NCBI GenBank assembly: GCA_038373865.1
Contig: JAXGGA010000035.1
Location: forward strand, 1-64,000
Reading direction: 5' to 3'
Length of the DNA stretch: 64,000 nt
DNA from: Uloborus plumipes
Lineage: Eukaryota; Arthropoda; Arachnida; Araneae; Uloboridae
Each line of letters opens with the position of its first letter. The stretch's first letter is position 1. The notes beneath the pieces were generated by a model, which did not search any database, was not told where the DNA came from, and was given only the letters and a program-made list of their open reading frames with translations. Both the position numbers and the translations under genes were made by a program. This document shows, piece after piece, positions 47,675 to 58,924 of this stretch.

Positions 47675-48620
47675 GTAGAAAAGAAACTATGACGCCGATA
47701 TCTGAACGAAATGATGTACACCATTGACGCTACAAAATGACTCAACAACACATTGACAACAATTTAGCATCAGCAGACAATTAAAAACCTGTGAAGCAGT
47801 CACGCTAGTTCATATCCTCTACTAAAGACTGGATATTTTTTGCTGAATACCTGCCACATGAATGTTTCAAACCTTTCGTCACATTATTATCTTACTTTTA
47901 TAATAAAAATAATTTTTAATGCTCTTTATTTCTTTTTGGGGAAGTGTTGCTTACGATGCCCTCTTTCTTACGTCTTAGGGATCCAAAGGTATTATTTGTA
48001 ATGGTTTAGAAAGCTTTTGTGCAACATTGCACTGAGAAAACCTTATTTTTGCACACCAGTGTTCCAGAGTATGCTAAGAACATAAAAATCCTAGATTATG
48101 GATACAAATTTTTCCATCCATAACCACTTAATGTGTCGCAAAGGTACCCTAATAAGAAGACAAAACAAATAAATAACTGTGTGGCAGATATTCTTCTCAG
48201 AAAATGATGTGAACGCCAATTCTGTGATAAATCGGATGACTTGTCGCCTTCTGCCAAGCGTGAAATCGCCAAGATCAGAAGAAAGCCTAATCTGGAGTCA
48301 AAGTGAGAGATAGCGGTTATTTTTTATTCTAAGCATGAGTGGACGTTATTTAGACTTGAGATCTGGTAATTATGTTTCTCAGCCCATGTTAAAATCAACT
48401 CCATAAGTCTAAATTTTTTAAGAAAGGAAATAATTTTTTCGTTATTTTTTTATGCCATCCACCGAACTTGCGTTTTTTTTAGACACAATTTAATAAGACT
48501 CTATTTTAATTTAAAAAGATGTAGACATTAATGTGGGAGCCAGCACCCAAGCCTCTCTACAACTAAGTACGAAGATTTTCCGGTGGTTGCGCTGTGCCAG
48601 TGTTAGCTTAAGAGCGATAT
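47675..48620. other. Unassigned DNA
   Basis: A 30-odd codon open stretch at about 48205-48305 (plus; includes SDDLSPSAKREIAKIRRKPN) stands out from the A/T-rich surroundings but is too short and without context to call. Otherwise nothing seen. Confidence 0.4.
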
Positions 48621-48621
48621 A

Positions 48622-49020
48622 AGGGAACGTGGGGCAAAGTGAATTAGTTAAGTTGACTCACCAATTTTAAAGTGAAAAAAAATAGAGAAATGAACTACTA
48701 TTTTACTTTGCTCTGTCCATTTTGTCCCAGGTAAACTTGACAAATCGCATTGAGCATTAAAAATCAAAACATGCTTAGTACGAACTAAATAAGTACTGCA
48801 CTGGACATCAGTAGATTTCAATTAATACTTGAAATGGTAATTGCAAGAATTTTATCATATTACAACATTTGTATCGAATTTTGAAAATGACTTGTATTTT
48901 TACGTTGATCTTTAGAGCTATTTCTTTTTTGACTGGAATCAACTATATAATTAGGAACTTAGTTAAAATATTACAGGTGGCGCTGCAAGCTACAAAAATA
49001 TTTTACTATATATTCCCCTG
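48622..49020. mobile_element. GGGGCAAAGTG family, copy D (deleted)
   Basis: The left end is TA then AGGGAACGTGGGGCAAAGTG (48620 onward). The interior follows copy A co-linearly: TTGACAAATCGCATTGA, TGCACTGGACATCAGTAGAT, TTGAAAATGACTTGT and TTACAGGTGGCGCT. The right end, TTTTACTATATATTCCCC, lacks about 14 bases of the terminal repeat. The 80-codon frame at 48869-49111 overlaps it. Confidence 0.75.
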
Positions 49021-49213
49021 CATAACGCGGGAAGCAAGGAGAAGCAACTCTTGGACGCACATCGCACGCTGCTGCTTGTACCAACGTATATCAAAAATAC
49101 TGCGGTACTAAGCAGATGCTGCTGTATCCGATAGCGACAGGACGTAGTACGAAAATACATCTGTAAATACTTAATTAGCTCACAATTCAGTTGTAATTAG
49201 TTATCCAATAAAT

Positions 49214-51128
49214 CAAGGCCGTATCCAGAGGGGGGGCCCGACGGGCCCGAGCCCCCCCCGAAACCCGAAATATTTTACAATGTAAAACAGAAAAAAAAGC
49301 TTTTTTTAAATTTCAAATGGCAAAAAAAAAAGTTTTTTTTTTTTTTGTTTCTTTTAACTATTAAATGAGTAAAAATTTGAAGAAGTACAAAAAAAAAAAA
49401 AAAAAAAGACAATTCAAATTTTCATTAGTTGCAAAACATACTTGAAAACAAGACTCTCATTAGCATTTCCAGCTCTCTTTCCCAAATATATTCAGGCTCA
49501 AAGCAAGCTACTTGTCAGTTTGATCAGCGCCCCCCTCTCCCCCATAAAACTTACATAACTTACACCACTCAGATTTTTACTTCCTAATCGCCGGACCCCT
49601 AGTTTCCGATTAGGCTGAGATTGCTTCTCGCCGCCCTGATTCAAATAAGAGGGTACTTTGTTGGTCCCCATTTATAAGCATTTGTAACCCTCGAAGGATT
49701 TTAATAGCTAAATATGTCTTCAATAAACAAGACCACACAAAAACGAATACGTTCACAGACCCTCTACTTTGTTGGACGCTCACCAATCTTAGACAAATGT
49801 TACTTAAAAAAAATTCCATTTACAAATGCTTAAAAACCTTGAAAACTTTGTTAAATATAGCTGTAAACTTTGAATTTTAAAGTTTTTAACACAAATGGGG
49901 AGGTGGGCATCAAGTTGTGGGAAACTCAGCTCCTTGATTAAAAAAATATTCTGCGTAATGCAAAAATCATATTCCAGCATTTTTTGTAGCATATTTTCAA
50001 AAATAATTTTTTGTGACTCACATGTTTCATTTCTGACTATTCATTAAATACCTAATTCAGTATTTTAGAAGTTACTTTGTAATTGATTCCTTTATTAATA
50101 TGTTAAGCACGAGAAAAAATATTACCCTTCCTGTATTCTTTTTCGTTTTCTGCAGTACTAGTGATTGAAAATTGTCGTTATAAGTATTTTTTTAATATCA
50201 ATTTTTATTCTTTAAAAGATGTGTCTTTCAAAGTTTTAACAATTTCGTAAGACTGTCCAATCAACTTTTAAAACGTCAGAAACTAAAAAGTGCAAATGAA
50301 ATGCTTTAAAGAATTTTAACTGGTCTAGAGTCTTTGAAAATCCTTAAATACCTTTTTGAAACTCCTTTAAAAGTGCTTCAATCCTATTTCTTATCAAGTA
50401 ATTAAACTATGAATTAACTAAATGGCCAGAATGTTACTCTGTCGTTAATTATTTTTTAAATCTCTACACTTTTCTTTTAAAGAATTTTATGTGTTTTATA
50501 CTATTGGTTATTTTATGTTACTAAGTGCTGTTTCTGTCGGTGAGTTGGGGAACTGATCAAAAACTACTATGTAACTATAGTGAAAACCCATGTAAGCAAG
50601 TGATAATGTGTTAATCTTTTCTCCTCCCTTGTCCTTCCTCTCTGTCACTTAATGTTAATCGTTTGTTAAACTAAACATTTTTTTATGCTTTGATTAATCT
50701 TAGTTTGCAAAAGAATGCAGAAAATTTATGAGATTGTTGTTTGCCTACTTTTCCAACATGTTTTTGAAGTCCCAATTGCCCCATATAAGGCCTCAAAATG
50801 CAGAATTTTAAAACTTTTTTTCAAAAATTTACCCGGGGGAGAAACCCCCGGACCCCCTAAAATTACGGATATTCTACCCCACTTAAAAAAGTTCTCATTG
50901 CATATCTCTCTTGATACCCCTACCCCTAATAAGGGTCAGTTCTAGAAAACAATAAGAATAAAGAAATGAGAGAAAAAAAACAAAACACACACACACACAC
51001 ATCAAACATCGCGGGGGGGGGGGGGGGCAACTAGAAATTAGACTCATAACACACACAAAAATGTATGTGTGTTTGGGCAATGTGCGAAACTGGGCCCCTC
51101 CCGAAATTTTTTTCTGGATACGGCCTTG
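49214..51128. mobile_element. hAT-like non-autonomous element with 8 bp duplication
   Basis: The ends are perfect inverted repeats CAAGGCCGTATCCAG / CTGGATACGGCCTTG, followed inward by G/C-rich runs. The target duplication CAATAAAT is perfect (49206-49213 and 51129-51136), as expected for hAT. The 1.9 kb interior has homopolymer runs, a CA microsatellite (50984-51001) and no transposase that I can recognise. The short frame reading GGETPGPP (50715-50945) lies on the G/C-rich sub-terminal segment and is not evidence of a gene. Confidence 0.92.
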
Positions 51129-51204
51129 CAATAAATGTATTAATGTAGTAAACTTTGTGAAGTCTATGGCTTCACACCCTTCTTCCTCCCACACACATGA
51201 ATAA

Positions 51205-51728
51205 CCCATTTATGCCCAAGTTTTTTTTAACATTTTTTTTTTTTTCAATTTTTATCTGCTTAAAACTCTTACTTGGAATGGTTTACATACATTTTAGGCT
51301 GAAAATAATTCGCAGTTGCCATATTTATTAAGTTATTTAACGTCCTGTTTATGGGATATTTTGCAGATATGTGAGCAAAATACGACATTACTTGACTTTA
51401 CTTTTGCAAAGTAACATTACAGCAGGTATTTCTGATCAATTTTAAGCAAATCATTTAAAAATAGTTTAATTTTATGAAAAATAAGTTCGCAAAAAAAGAC
51501 TTACTTTCTGCGGCTACCCATGCTGGATCGTTGCTTGACTGATTTGTCTGAAAATATCTGTCAATAAATAACCTCTGATGTCCAACTAGTGGCTCTAACT
51601 GGTTTTCTCAAGAAGAAGGACTATTTAACTTGTAAAAAACAGCTTTAGTGAAATTATATACCCATTACAGGTTTTTATACGCAGTAACTAACTAGCGTCC
51701 TGTTTTTAGGCTACTAGGCATAAATGTG
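51205..51728. mobile_element. piggyBac-like MITE, copy 2 (diverged)
   Basis: It is co-linear with 25883-26407 from CCCATTTATGCCCAAG to CTACTAGGCATAAATG. The left TTAA has become ATAA and the right end GGGTTAA has become GTGATGA, so the flanks have decayed and the copy is older or immobile. Confidence 0.88.
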
Positions 51729-52326
51729 ATGATCTGAATTTTATGCGTGAAATCAATCTCGGCCGATCATAATAATGAGTGTTCCAATTTTGTTTGCACT
51801 TACAAAACAAAAAAACTGCTATAACCTTCGACCTATAATTAAACAATCAAAATGACTTTTTTCGAAAAAAATATTAACATTTTTTTTACGATCATTGCCT
51901 GGGATGAAAAACTGCCTTTGGGGTAAGAACTGTCAAATGATACGGAAAACTTAAAATCTAAAATATTTACAGTTGTTTTAATGTTTAATGTTATAATCAC
52001 ATAACTTTTAAAACTTCTTTCCACACATTAGAAAAAATATAAATTTCAGCCTTTTCAGTGAACTGGTTCACGAATTTCGCTTGATTTCAAGTGATTGTTG
52101 TCTCACGTGATTCTTTTCATCAATACTCATTCTATACGGTGGCGTTGTCAGAAAACTTTTCTGGGAGAGGTGTCCAAATTCAAAAAATATTACTGTCTTT
52201 TTCATTTATTTCTAATGTAAAAATATTATTCACTTTACTTAACCAAACAGTTTCTATGGCTTTGTAATAATTTATTTACACCACTTGCTTACAAATAATT
52301 TATAATCTGTATCGATATCGTTATGC
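51729..52326. other. Unassigned DNA
   Basis: No gene or repeat recognised. Confidence 0.4.
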
Positions 52327-53459
52327 CAGGGGTGGCCAACCTTTTTAGGGAAAGTGCCACTATCAGGAAAGCAAAAGCTCAGCGTGTCACAATGTATATT
52401 TCCAACAACTGAAAAAAATTTATGTTTAAAAATAGATTATTTGTTGACTGACTATGTCATTCTTCTCCAAACAAAACATTTTTTTCTCGTAAATCGGAGT
52501 AATTGAAATTAAAATGATAATAAGATAAAACAAGTCCGAACTTAATTAACGAACACTTTTATAGGTTCTGTAAGTTGGCTTATACTTAAAATAGAAACAA
52601 ATAACATGAAAAATTCTATTCTAAAAATTAAACATTCTGTACTTACTGTGGTTTATGTGTCTATCTTTTTTACCAAATCTTTAATTTTAGGATTAGTTCT
52701 TGAGAATCCTAAGAAGCTGGAGTGTTTTAAGTGCTATTAATTAATGTTCAAGGGTATTTAGATTTTTATGCATTCATAACAAAAAAATATTTGTTCCGAA
52801 ACGTATTTTAAACCAAATCTACAACAGCACCAGAAGGCTGAAGTTTGTAAATGTAAAAAAAAAATTGTTGGTACAAATTTCCAAATTTCTATATAACGTG
52901 TCTGACTTTCTGTTTATTTAAATTTAAATTCGTTAAACGCCGGATAATAAGAGATGAAATAGCTAAATTCATTTGCTATTCTTCATTCCTAAGTAGCAAG
53001 TCCTCATTGCTTTTCTTCCAGACATTTTAAAAGACACATTCCCTAAACTTCTAAAATCTTATAACTATTTTTCCTTTGGACAGCTATTGCACATTTCAAT
53101 GAAGGAGTAACTTTTCATGGTCTCCTCTTTCTCCTGGGAAAAGTTCACAAAACATTCAGAGCTCTAATTCGTAGTGTGTTAATGCAGTGAACTCTACATG
53201 TTCACCAGCAGGGAAAAAGTCTCATGCTTTGGCAAGGAGTTAGTGATAAATAATTCGATGATACTTTTGAAGTTTTTTTTATCAAATTTTGTCCAATACC
53301 ATAGCAAAGTTTGTCCAATCTGGTTTCTTAATTTTACATGCAGAATTAACTTTTTTTTAAAAAATTTCATCACCCGTAGATGAAACTATTGCAGATCAAG
53401 AACCCATTCTGTAGCATCGAAAGTTTCATCCGGTTAAGCAAACTGTGCTTTACAAAGCA
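52327..53459 (-). mobile_element. Possible hAT end followed by unassigned DNA
   Basis: CAGGGGTGGCCAACCTTTTT at 52327 has the look of a hAT terminal repeat, and the following GTGCCAC...CAGCGTGTCAC is a common sub-terminal form. No opposite end or transposase block is recognisable up to 53459, so the extent is uncertain and only the first 70 bases support the call. Confidence 0.4.
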
Positions 53460-53775
53460 TTGTCTGTAAGCGTCACAGCTTTCGTTGGATGTCCGAAACT
53501 AACGCTTCTCTCCTCTGGAGAAAATTCTGGTTCGTTGTGACTAAATCTGCCCCCTTCTGTTGGATTTTCGAAATTCAGAAAGTCGTCAGCGCTCATGTCT
53601 TACGAATATGCGGCATGTAAACGATCGCTTGGGTATTCTGTGGGAATACACTAGGCAAAATCAAAACCCTAGTGAAGTTTCGCATAGAGGAGAGCCCAAC
53701 TGCTATCTGGTAGAAAACTAGGCGTCAAAATTTTCTTCATCACTGACAACCGCGACTGAAGGGTAGCTGTTGTGT
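53460..53775 (+). mobile_element. SINE-like repeat, family S2, copy 1
   Basis: The stretch GATTTTCGAAATTCAGAAAG then GCGCTCATGTC and GCGGCATGTAAACGATC matches the complement of about 58760-58850. Upstream, GAGAAAATTCTGGTTCG may be a degraded B box. The same order of blocks continues to GAGGAGAGCCCAACTGC. I infer a tRNA-headed SINE; the head is badly decayed in this copy. Confidence 0.6.
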
Positions 53776-53842
53776 CTTGAACCTGGCAACAAGTATTTAT
53801 AAGTTCTTACCAAGCTGTGTTAATTACCGCGGTTGCCATGGT

Positions 53843-54344
53843 CAGGGGTGCCCATCCCCCCCAAGCGCAATGGCACAAATTCCCCCCCAAAATTTTTCAC
53901 AACCCTATTGTGCCTTTTATTTTTATTCTTACCTCTCTTTTTTATTTTATTTATTTACTTAAAAATATTATTTTTTAAAATATTTATTTATTTATTTTTT
54001 TAATATTATTTATTTATTCTTCAAAGTATTATTTATTTATTTTTTATTTATTATTAATTTTCTAAAAGTACTAATTATGCGTAGAACATAATCACTTTTT
54101 TTCTCTTCCAGACATTCTAAGCAAACTCACACACACAAAATAAATAAACAAATAATAATAATAAAGAAATAAAAGAACTAATTTAAACTAAAAAAATTAA
54201 TTAATGAATAATTCTTATTAAAAAAATCCAGGAAATATTTAAAATAAATAAGTAAATAAATAAATTAGTTTTAAAAAATCCCCCCCCCCCCAAAGTTTGA
54301 TGTAGCAACTTGCGCCACAACCCCCCCCCCCTGTGGGCACCCTG
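53843..54344. mobile_element. hAT-like MITE
   Basis: CAGGGGTGCCCA on the left and TGGGCACCCTG on the right form the ends. Flanking octamers are GCCATGGT (53835-53842) and GACATAGT (54345-54352), six of eight identical. C runs lie next to both ends and the interior is dominated by TTTATTTA/AAATAAAT-type low complexity that is itself roughly inverted. Confidence 0.78.
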
Positions 54345-54352
54345 GACATAGT

Positions 54353-54816
54353 TACTATTTTTAGTTTCTTTCTTGCTCAAAAAAGGAAAATTGCAATGAA
54401 ATGGATCTCGCGTTCATGAACAAAAACCAAATAAATATTTGTCGTGTGTGAACTGTATCTAATTATTTACTGATAAAAGCGACAGTAGCGCACATGCAAA
54501 ACCGGATGCCATAAAGGGGATTACACTAGGCCTGCAAAAGGGTAAAGCTTCTAACCCAGTCCCATCAGATAGGGAAAAGAAACCTTTACATGAAGGAATT
54601 GGGAAACATACCAAAGTTGGAACCACACTCTTAAAACCAAAGGAGCCAAAGGGTTGATTATATTCCTTCCACATAGGGTGAAAATGCGGTGCCTCGGGGA
54701 TCCATGATGGCTAGAAAGTAGCAAAGAAAGTTGGGATTCGATGCCCTTTGGCATCCCACTGAGTAAATGATGATAGTGAAGGTGCCATTAGAAAACCAAT
54801 AGCAGAACATAGAGAA
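54353..54816. other. Unassigned DNA
   Basis: The stretch 54480-54770 is of higher complexity. Two overlapping minus-strand frames (71 and 67 codons) match no family I know. Confidence 0.4.
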
Positions 54817-55870
54817 CTAGCTGACCCGGCCACGCGTTGCTGTGGCTAAGGTATGGGTTAAACTATAATGTTTCAATAGAAACGAAAAACTATATTACCG
54901 TTATAGAGATCAACTTTATATAAGTATGAATTTGAGGTCAAAATATGAAAACAATCGAACAAAAATTTCCTAAGTTTGCTAGAAACAAAAAATCAACAAA
55001 AAATGTAGCATTTTAGTATTTAGAAATATTATATTCAAGCTTGTAACAATTGAGTTAATTAAAAATTTGCTAATTGCTATTGTAACATTTTATTTTTTAA
55101 TGTAACATTTTATTTTTAATGTAACATTTTATTTTTTAATAATGTAGGTAGGGTAGATAATTAACCACTATTATTTGTTATTTTTTGAATTATAAGCATT
55201 TTTAATTTCAGTTTAACTCAACACTAATCGGTGCACAATATTCTTTGTTAATCTGTCTCTTGTAAACAAAAATAGATTGGACGGTTTTTCCCACACGAGA
55301 GCAAGCGACCTATAGTTGCCCATGGGAAAAACATGGATTTTCTAAATCTAAACCGCAAATTGACATTGTTTGTCCTTGGGACTTATTAATGGACATGGCG
55401 AAAGCTAAACGAATGGGAAACTGTAGCCTTTCGAAGGGTATTGAAGATTCTGACGGTGTCATTTGGATACGTGGCAACAGAACTACTTCATCTTTAAACT
55501 TGCCAGTCAAAATGATTGCCTCAATAATGTTCTCGGTGATTTTTTGATAACTAAACGCGTACCATTGCATAATCTCAGTGAATTTAAATTACGTAGAAGA
55601 ACTATGGGTGAACCAATTTTTAACCGCAGATTATGTGGTGGCATTCCGGGTATGTTTAAAGAATTTTAGCCAAGAATACAGAAAAGCTGGTAGCTAAATA
55701 GATAATTTGCAATAAAAAATATATTGCGGTCCTAAATTGAGATAAAAACTATCCTATCATTTAAGTTGGACCAAACTGAAACTGCGTGCAAAATTTGGTT
55801 AAAATCGGTTCAGCAGCTGAGGAGTCCATTGGCCACAAACACAGGGACACGTAATTTTTATATATTAAGA
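54817..55870 (-). mobile_element. Helitron family 3 with helicase remnant
   Basis: On the minus strand it starts TCTTAATATATAAAAATTAC after an A (55870) and ends with the hairpin GCCACAGCAACGCGTGGC, CGGGTCAGCTAG and a T (54817). It is 1054 bp and keeps the 3' end of the autonomous Rep-helicase gene (55213-55668). A second copy of its first 200 bases lies just outside at 55974-56173, so two 5' ends share one readable 3' end. Confidence 0.9.
55213..55668 (-). pseudogene. Helitron Rep-helicase C-terminal remnant (PIF1-like)
   Basis: The autonomous Helitron protein joins a rolling-circle replication initiator to a PIF1-family DNA helicase; only the last part of the helicase survives. Reading the minus strand from 55668: [27 protein letters not shown], a frameshift, then [60 protein letters not shown], and after two more shifts an L-YVACSRVGK-like segment and TKNIVHRLVLS-stop at 55213-55215. 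The FAM-INKSQGQT block is the conserved late helicase motif. The Rep domain and the ATP-binding motifs are absent, so it is dead. Confidence 0.93.
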
Positions 55871-56160
55871 TAAGAAAGATCATTAATTGTTAACTGCACT
55901 CCAGAAGCTGCCAGAACGTGTGCTTTATGTCGCAAAGCCATGGAGGTGTCAAAAAAGGCTAGTAAAAAAACTTAGCCAAGAACACAGGAAAGCTGGTAGC
56001 TAAATACATAATTTGCAATAAAAAATACATTGCGGTCCTAAATTGAGATAAAAACTATCCTATCATTTAAGTTGGACCAAACTGAAACTGCGTGTAAAAT
56101 TTGGTTAAAATCGGCTCAGTAGCTGAGGAGTCCATTGGCCACAAACACAGGAACACGTAA

Positions 56161-56837
56161 TCTCCATATATTATTTCTCTAAGCCGAATCCTATACCCGG
56201 TCGAAACTCGCTCATTTCTTTATCGAATTGCAAGAAAATTTATGATTTTGAAGCTTATCCCGCGGGCTATTGACGAAAATTAGACCCACCCTCTAAAAAG
56301 TGTCGGTTCGTTTTTTATCCGAACTTCAATTTTTGGGCACAAAATTGACTCTATCTAGCGAAATAATTGTCGTATCGTCTCCATTTTGATTTCATTCGAA
56401 AGATTAAAAAAAAATGCGTTCTTTAGAACGTTTCTCCGCTAGCGCCGCGTAACGAGAATCTCGAAAATCCACGTTTAAGCGACTTATAAGCGATTGAAGT
56501 TTGAAAAAGTTAAATTTTTTGCTCAACGGTTAAAATCGTTACATTGTTGTTCAAATCAATTTTAAATGCGACATTTCAAGCCAAGGCTTAGTTCGGTAAA
56601 CCTTAATTGTAACTTTTATTGTTTCAAAATACTATGGTAGTTTTGCGATAACGTTAGTATTTAGTTTAGTAGTAGCCTTGGGTATTTGATTTTAATATAG
56701 GGTATCACTTTTGTAGTAGTTGTAAAAGTGAACGTGTCTTTGATCTCTTTGAAAAGTTGTCAGAACGACGGTAGTAGATGGCGATGTTGTGCAAATGAAG
56801 CCAATAAAAATTGTCGTATTAAATTTTAAGTTTAGAG

Positions 56838-56882
<45 letters not shown>

Positions 56883-56905
56883 GGAATTCCGCACGGGTCA
56901 CCTAG
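56161..56905 (+). mobile_element. Helitron family 4, inserted into a Helitron
   Basis: It begins TCTCCATATATTATTTCTCT directly after A56160 and ends with the palindrome GCGGAATTCCGC, then ACGGGTCACCTAG and T56906. Insertion is exactly between A and T of the outer Helitron's 5' end. The 745 bp body is non-coding and carries a T run of 41 bases just before the terminal hairpin. The 69-codon frame at 56692-56901 (minus) is made by that run. Confidence 0.9.
56840..56880. repeat. Poly-T run, 41 bases
   Basis: Uninterrupted T run directly left of the Helitron hairpin. Its exact length is likely to be unstable in sequencing. Confidence 0.98.
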
Positions 56906-56924
56906 TTTTTATATATTAAGATAG

Positions 56925-57330
56925 GGCACGCGCTCCGACATATTCCCATCCATTTGTGGCGGGACGATTTCTACGTTACAATGAAGGAATTCGTTTCCAT
57001 CTTTAACATTAAATACAACTGGATTATATCTCGTATTACCTTCAAATTCAAAAGTAAGTATTACAGGCATTTTATTATAGCTTATTATTCGGCCTTTCCA
57101 ATACGTTTAAAATTTTCACAGCAAGTTGACTACTGCATATCGTTTAGTTTACCGTTAGAACATTGTAATGTCTTGCACTTTCTAACCTGCATAAACGTTA
57201 CCTTAAAAACATGTATCGGTATTTTCTTGAATGTAAGTGCTACAAGCGTTCCACCACTGAAAGGTGCCAATCGCAGCCAGTAGTTTAACAGTGTATTACC
57301 CGAAAAAAAGGGAAACATGATTTGCATCTG
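56925..57330. other. Unassigned DNA with a 109-codon frame
   Basis: The frame 56954-57283 (plus) begins MWRDDFYVTMKEF and has no domain I recognise. An overlapping minus frame is also open. Repeated GTAAGT-like words occur, but there is no splice context to make it an exon. I do not call a gene. Confidence 0.35.
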
Positions 57331-57334
57331 ATGT

Positions 57335-57645
57335 CAACTTTCCAGAGGAGCACTATACTGTCCAACCTCGAAAAGCGCACCTGGCAGTAATGATCGCTTC
57401 CATTTGAAAAAGGGGTAATAGGTTTGGAGACGCACTTGCCAGTGCTTTCGGTTTGTACTTCCTGGTTGGATGTTACTTTGCATTCCCCCCTCCCTGTTTT
57501 GGGAAAATTAGAAGAGACCTCAGTCATGCGCAAATGCGAGGAAGGTCGTACGATAAAAGATTAGACAGTACGTCTGTTACCATGGACTAGCCCAAAAGTG
57601 AATGCAAACTATTTCTCCCTTCTGCTTAGATTAAATTCCTTATAT
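57335..57645 (+). repeat. Dispersed family D1, copy c
   Basis: ACTGTCCAACCTCGAAAAGC, GATCGCTTCCATTTGAAAAA then GGGGTAATAGG align with 59340-59405. Further on, GAAGAGACCTCAG and CATGCGCAAATGCGAGGAAG match the complement of the 27940 region. The 82-codon frame at 57285-57533 (minus) lies on it. Confidence 0.65.
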
Positions 57646-58555
57646 TTCAGCAAAAAAGGCGATTTCTGCTGGTTGCAATCATAACTCCTATCCCCCCGTC
57701 ACCGAGTGACAGACCGAGGCTGCATGGAATCCGCTAGAATAGCAAGCCGTAAAACACCCGAACCGCTGGCTGTTTTGGCAGCTGAGCCAGCCATATTGCG
57801 CGCGGACAGAGAGGATTTGTGAACGCATGGTAGCTTCTATAAATGGCTCTCGATACCACTACTCAGAACACAGCACGTGCCCCAGAGAGCCACAAGAAGA
57901 CACGTGTATCGAAAATAAATGCACACATTATTTCCCGTTTAAGCCATAACTATTTTTTCTCTCGACTTCTTCAAACCCAATAGTTCGTGACTTGCGGTCG
58001 TAAAGTGCTGTCGATAATTACACACGAAGGTTTTTTTTTTCTTTACGTATGCAGTCACCCCTGTGAGATACTTATTGTTTACCTTTTTATCAATGATTTC
58101 CGAAATAGGTGACTATTTTATCGCTTGCATTTGAAGAAATGTATACATGTCTTTGAGAACCCACGGGGGCAAAACGTCTGTATGGTGAATGAATAACATA
58201 AGATAACCATGCAAAAGTACGTTCACAGCAATTTCACTTCTTTTTCCTCCTATTTCTCTTATTTTTCAGCAAATCTCAAATTTTGGTAAAACTACATCTG
58301 TAGATTTTTTTAAATTGAAACTAACAATAAAGAAGAACGAGGCAGATAACCTACTAAAAGGCAATGGAATATGAAATAGAGAAGCAGAGAGAAAAAAAAA
58401 ATAGTGGAAAATATCTGACATAAATGCAACCGGAGAAAACTGTAGATTGGATTTTATTTCAGTACCTAAAATACCACTTAACATTTTTGAAGAAATAAAA
58501 TTCCTTTTGGAGGAATGAAACATTCTAAAACAGTAAATGCCATTTTCCCCCCTAA
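57646..58555. other. Unassigned, partly complex DNA
   Basis: 57660-57910 is the most GC-rich unassigned stretch of the window, with TATAAATGG near 57838 that could be a chance TATA box. No coding frame of note follows it. The rest is A/T-rich. The 208-codon minus frame begins further right, in the SINE, and merely reads through here. Confidence 0.35.
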
Positions 58556-58559
58556 CGGA

Positions 58560-58918
58560 GCTGCGTAAGCGGCTTTGGCCTTTTGCAGACCGAGTGCGAT
58601 CCTCCAATATGGCATTCAGTCTTTCATGCGCCACCATTAAAGCACAGATGCAATGGAACGGAAAATTTTGACGCCGGATTTCCACCAGATAGAGGCACCT
58701 GGGCTCTCTTCCATGCAAAAACGCCCTAGAAATTAAATTTTGCAGACGGAATTCAAAGCCAATCGAATACCCATAGGATCTTTTACATGCCGCATAAACA
58801 TACGATATGCACGCTGAGGATTTTCTGCATCTCGAAAATCTACCGACTGGCCAAGGCAGGTCAAAACTCGAGCAAAAGGCGCCGAAGGCCAACGCCTTAC
58901 AACCCGGCCACCAGCCGA
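58560..58918 (-). mobile_element. SINE-like repeat, family S2, copy 2
   Basis: On the minus strand the head GGTGGCCGGGTTGTAAGGCG resembles the A-box half of a serine/leucine tRNA, and GAGTTTTGACC is a possible decayed B box. The body follows with GATTTTCGAGATGCAGAAAA, GCGGCATGTAAAAGATCC and GGAAGAGAGCCCAGG, matching 53555-53695. The 208-codon (58266-58892) and 62-codon (58733-58921) frames are translations of this repeat and the DNA beyond it. Confidence 0.6.
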
Positions 58919-58924
58919 CACAGT

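Larger units (their letters stand above)
55974..56921 (-). mobile_element. Outer Helitron 5' segment, split by another Helitron
   Basis: 55974-56160 repeats 55668-55855 closely, up to ACACGTAA. The last bases of this Helitron's 5' end, TTTTTATATATTAAGA, resume at 56906-56921. Between them sits the plus-strand Helitron 56161-56905. The intact copy at 55849-55870 shows the uninterrupted sequence. The 3' body of this outer copy is missing or shared with the neighbouring element. Confidence 0.85.

Noticed and set aside
48205..48305. Short open stretch with SAKREIAKIRRKPN as an exon
   Set aside because: About 32 codons, no start or splice context that I can defend, and no recognised family.
50715..50945. 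76-codon frame with GGETPGPP
   Set aside because: The motif comes from the G/C-rich sub-terminal part of a hAT-like element, not a protein domain.
56954..57283. 109-codon frame as a gene
   Set aside because: Overlapping frames on the other strand, no domain, and position between a Helitron and a dispersed repeat.
58266..58892. 208-codon open frame as a host gene
   Set aside because: Its N-terminal half is DNA shared with 53460-53775 and has a tRNA-like head; the rest is low-complexity. No domain is recognisable.
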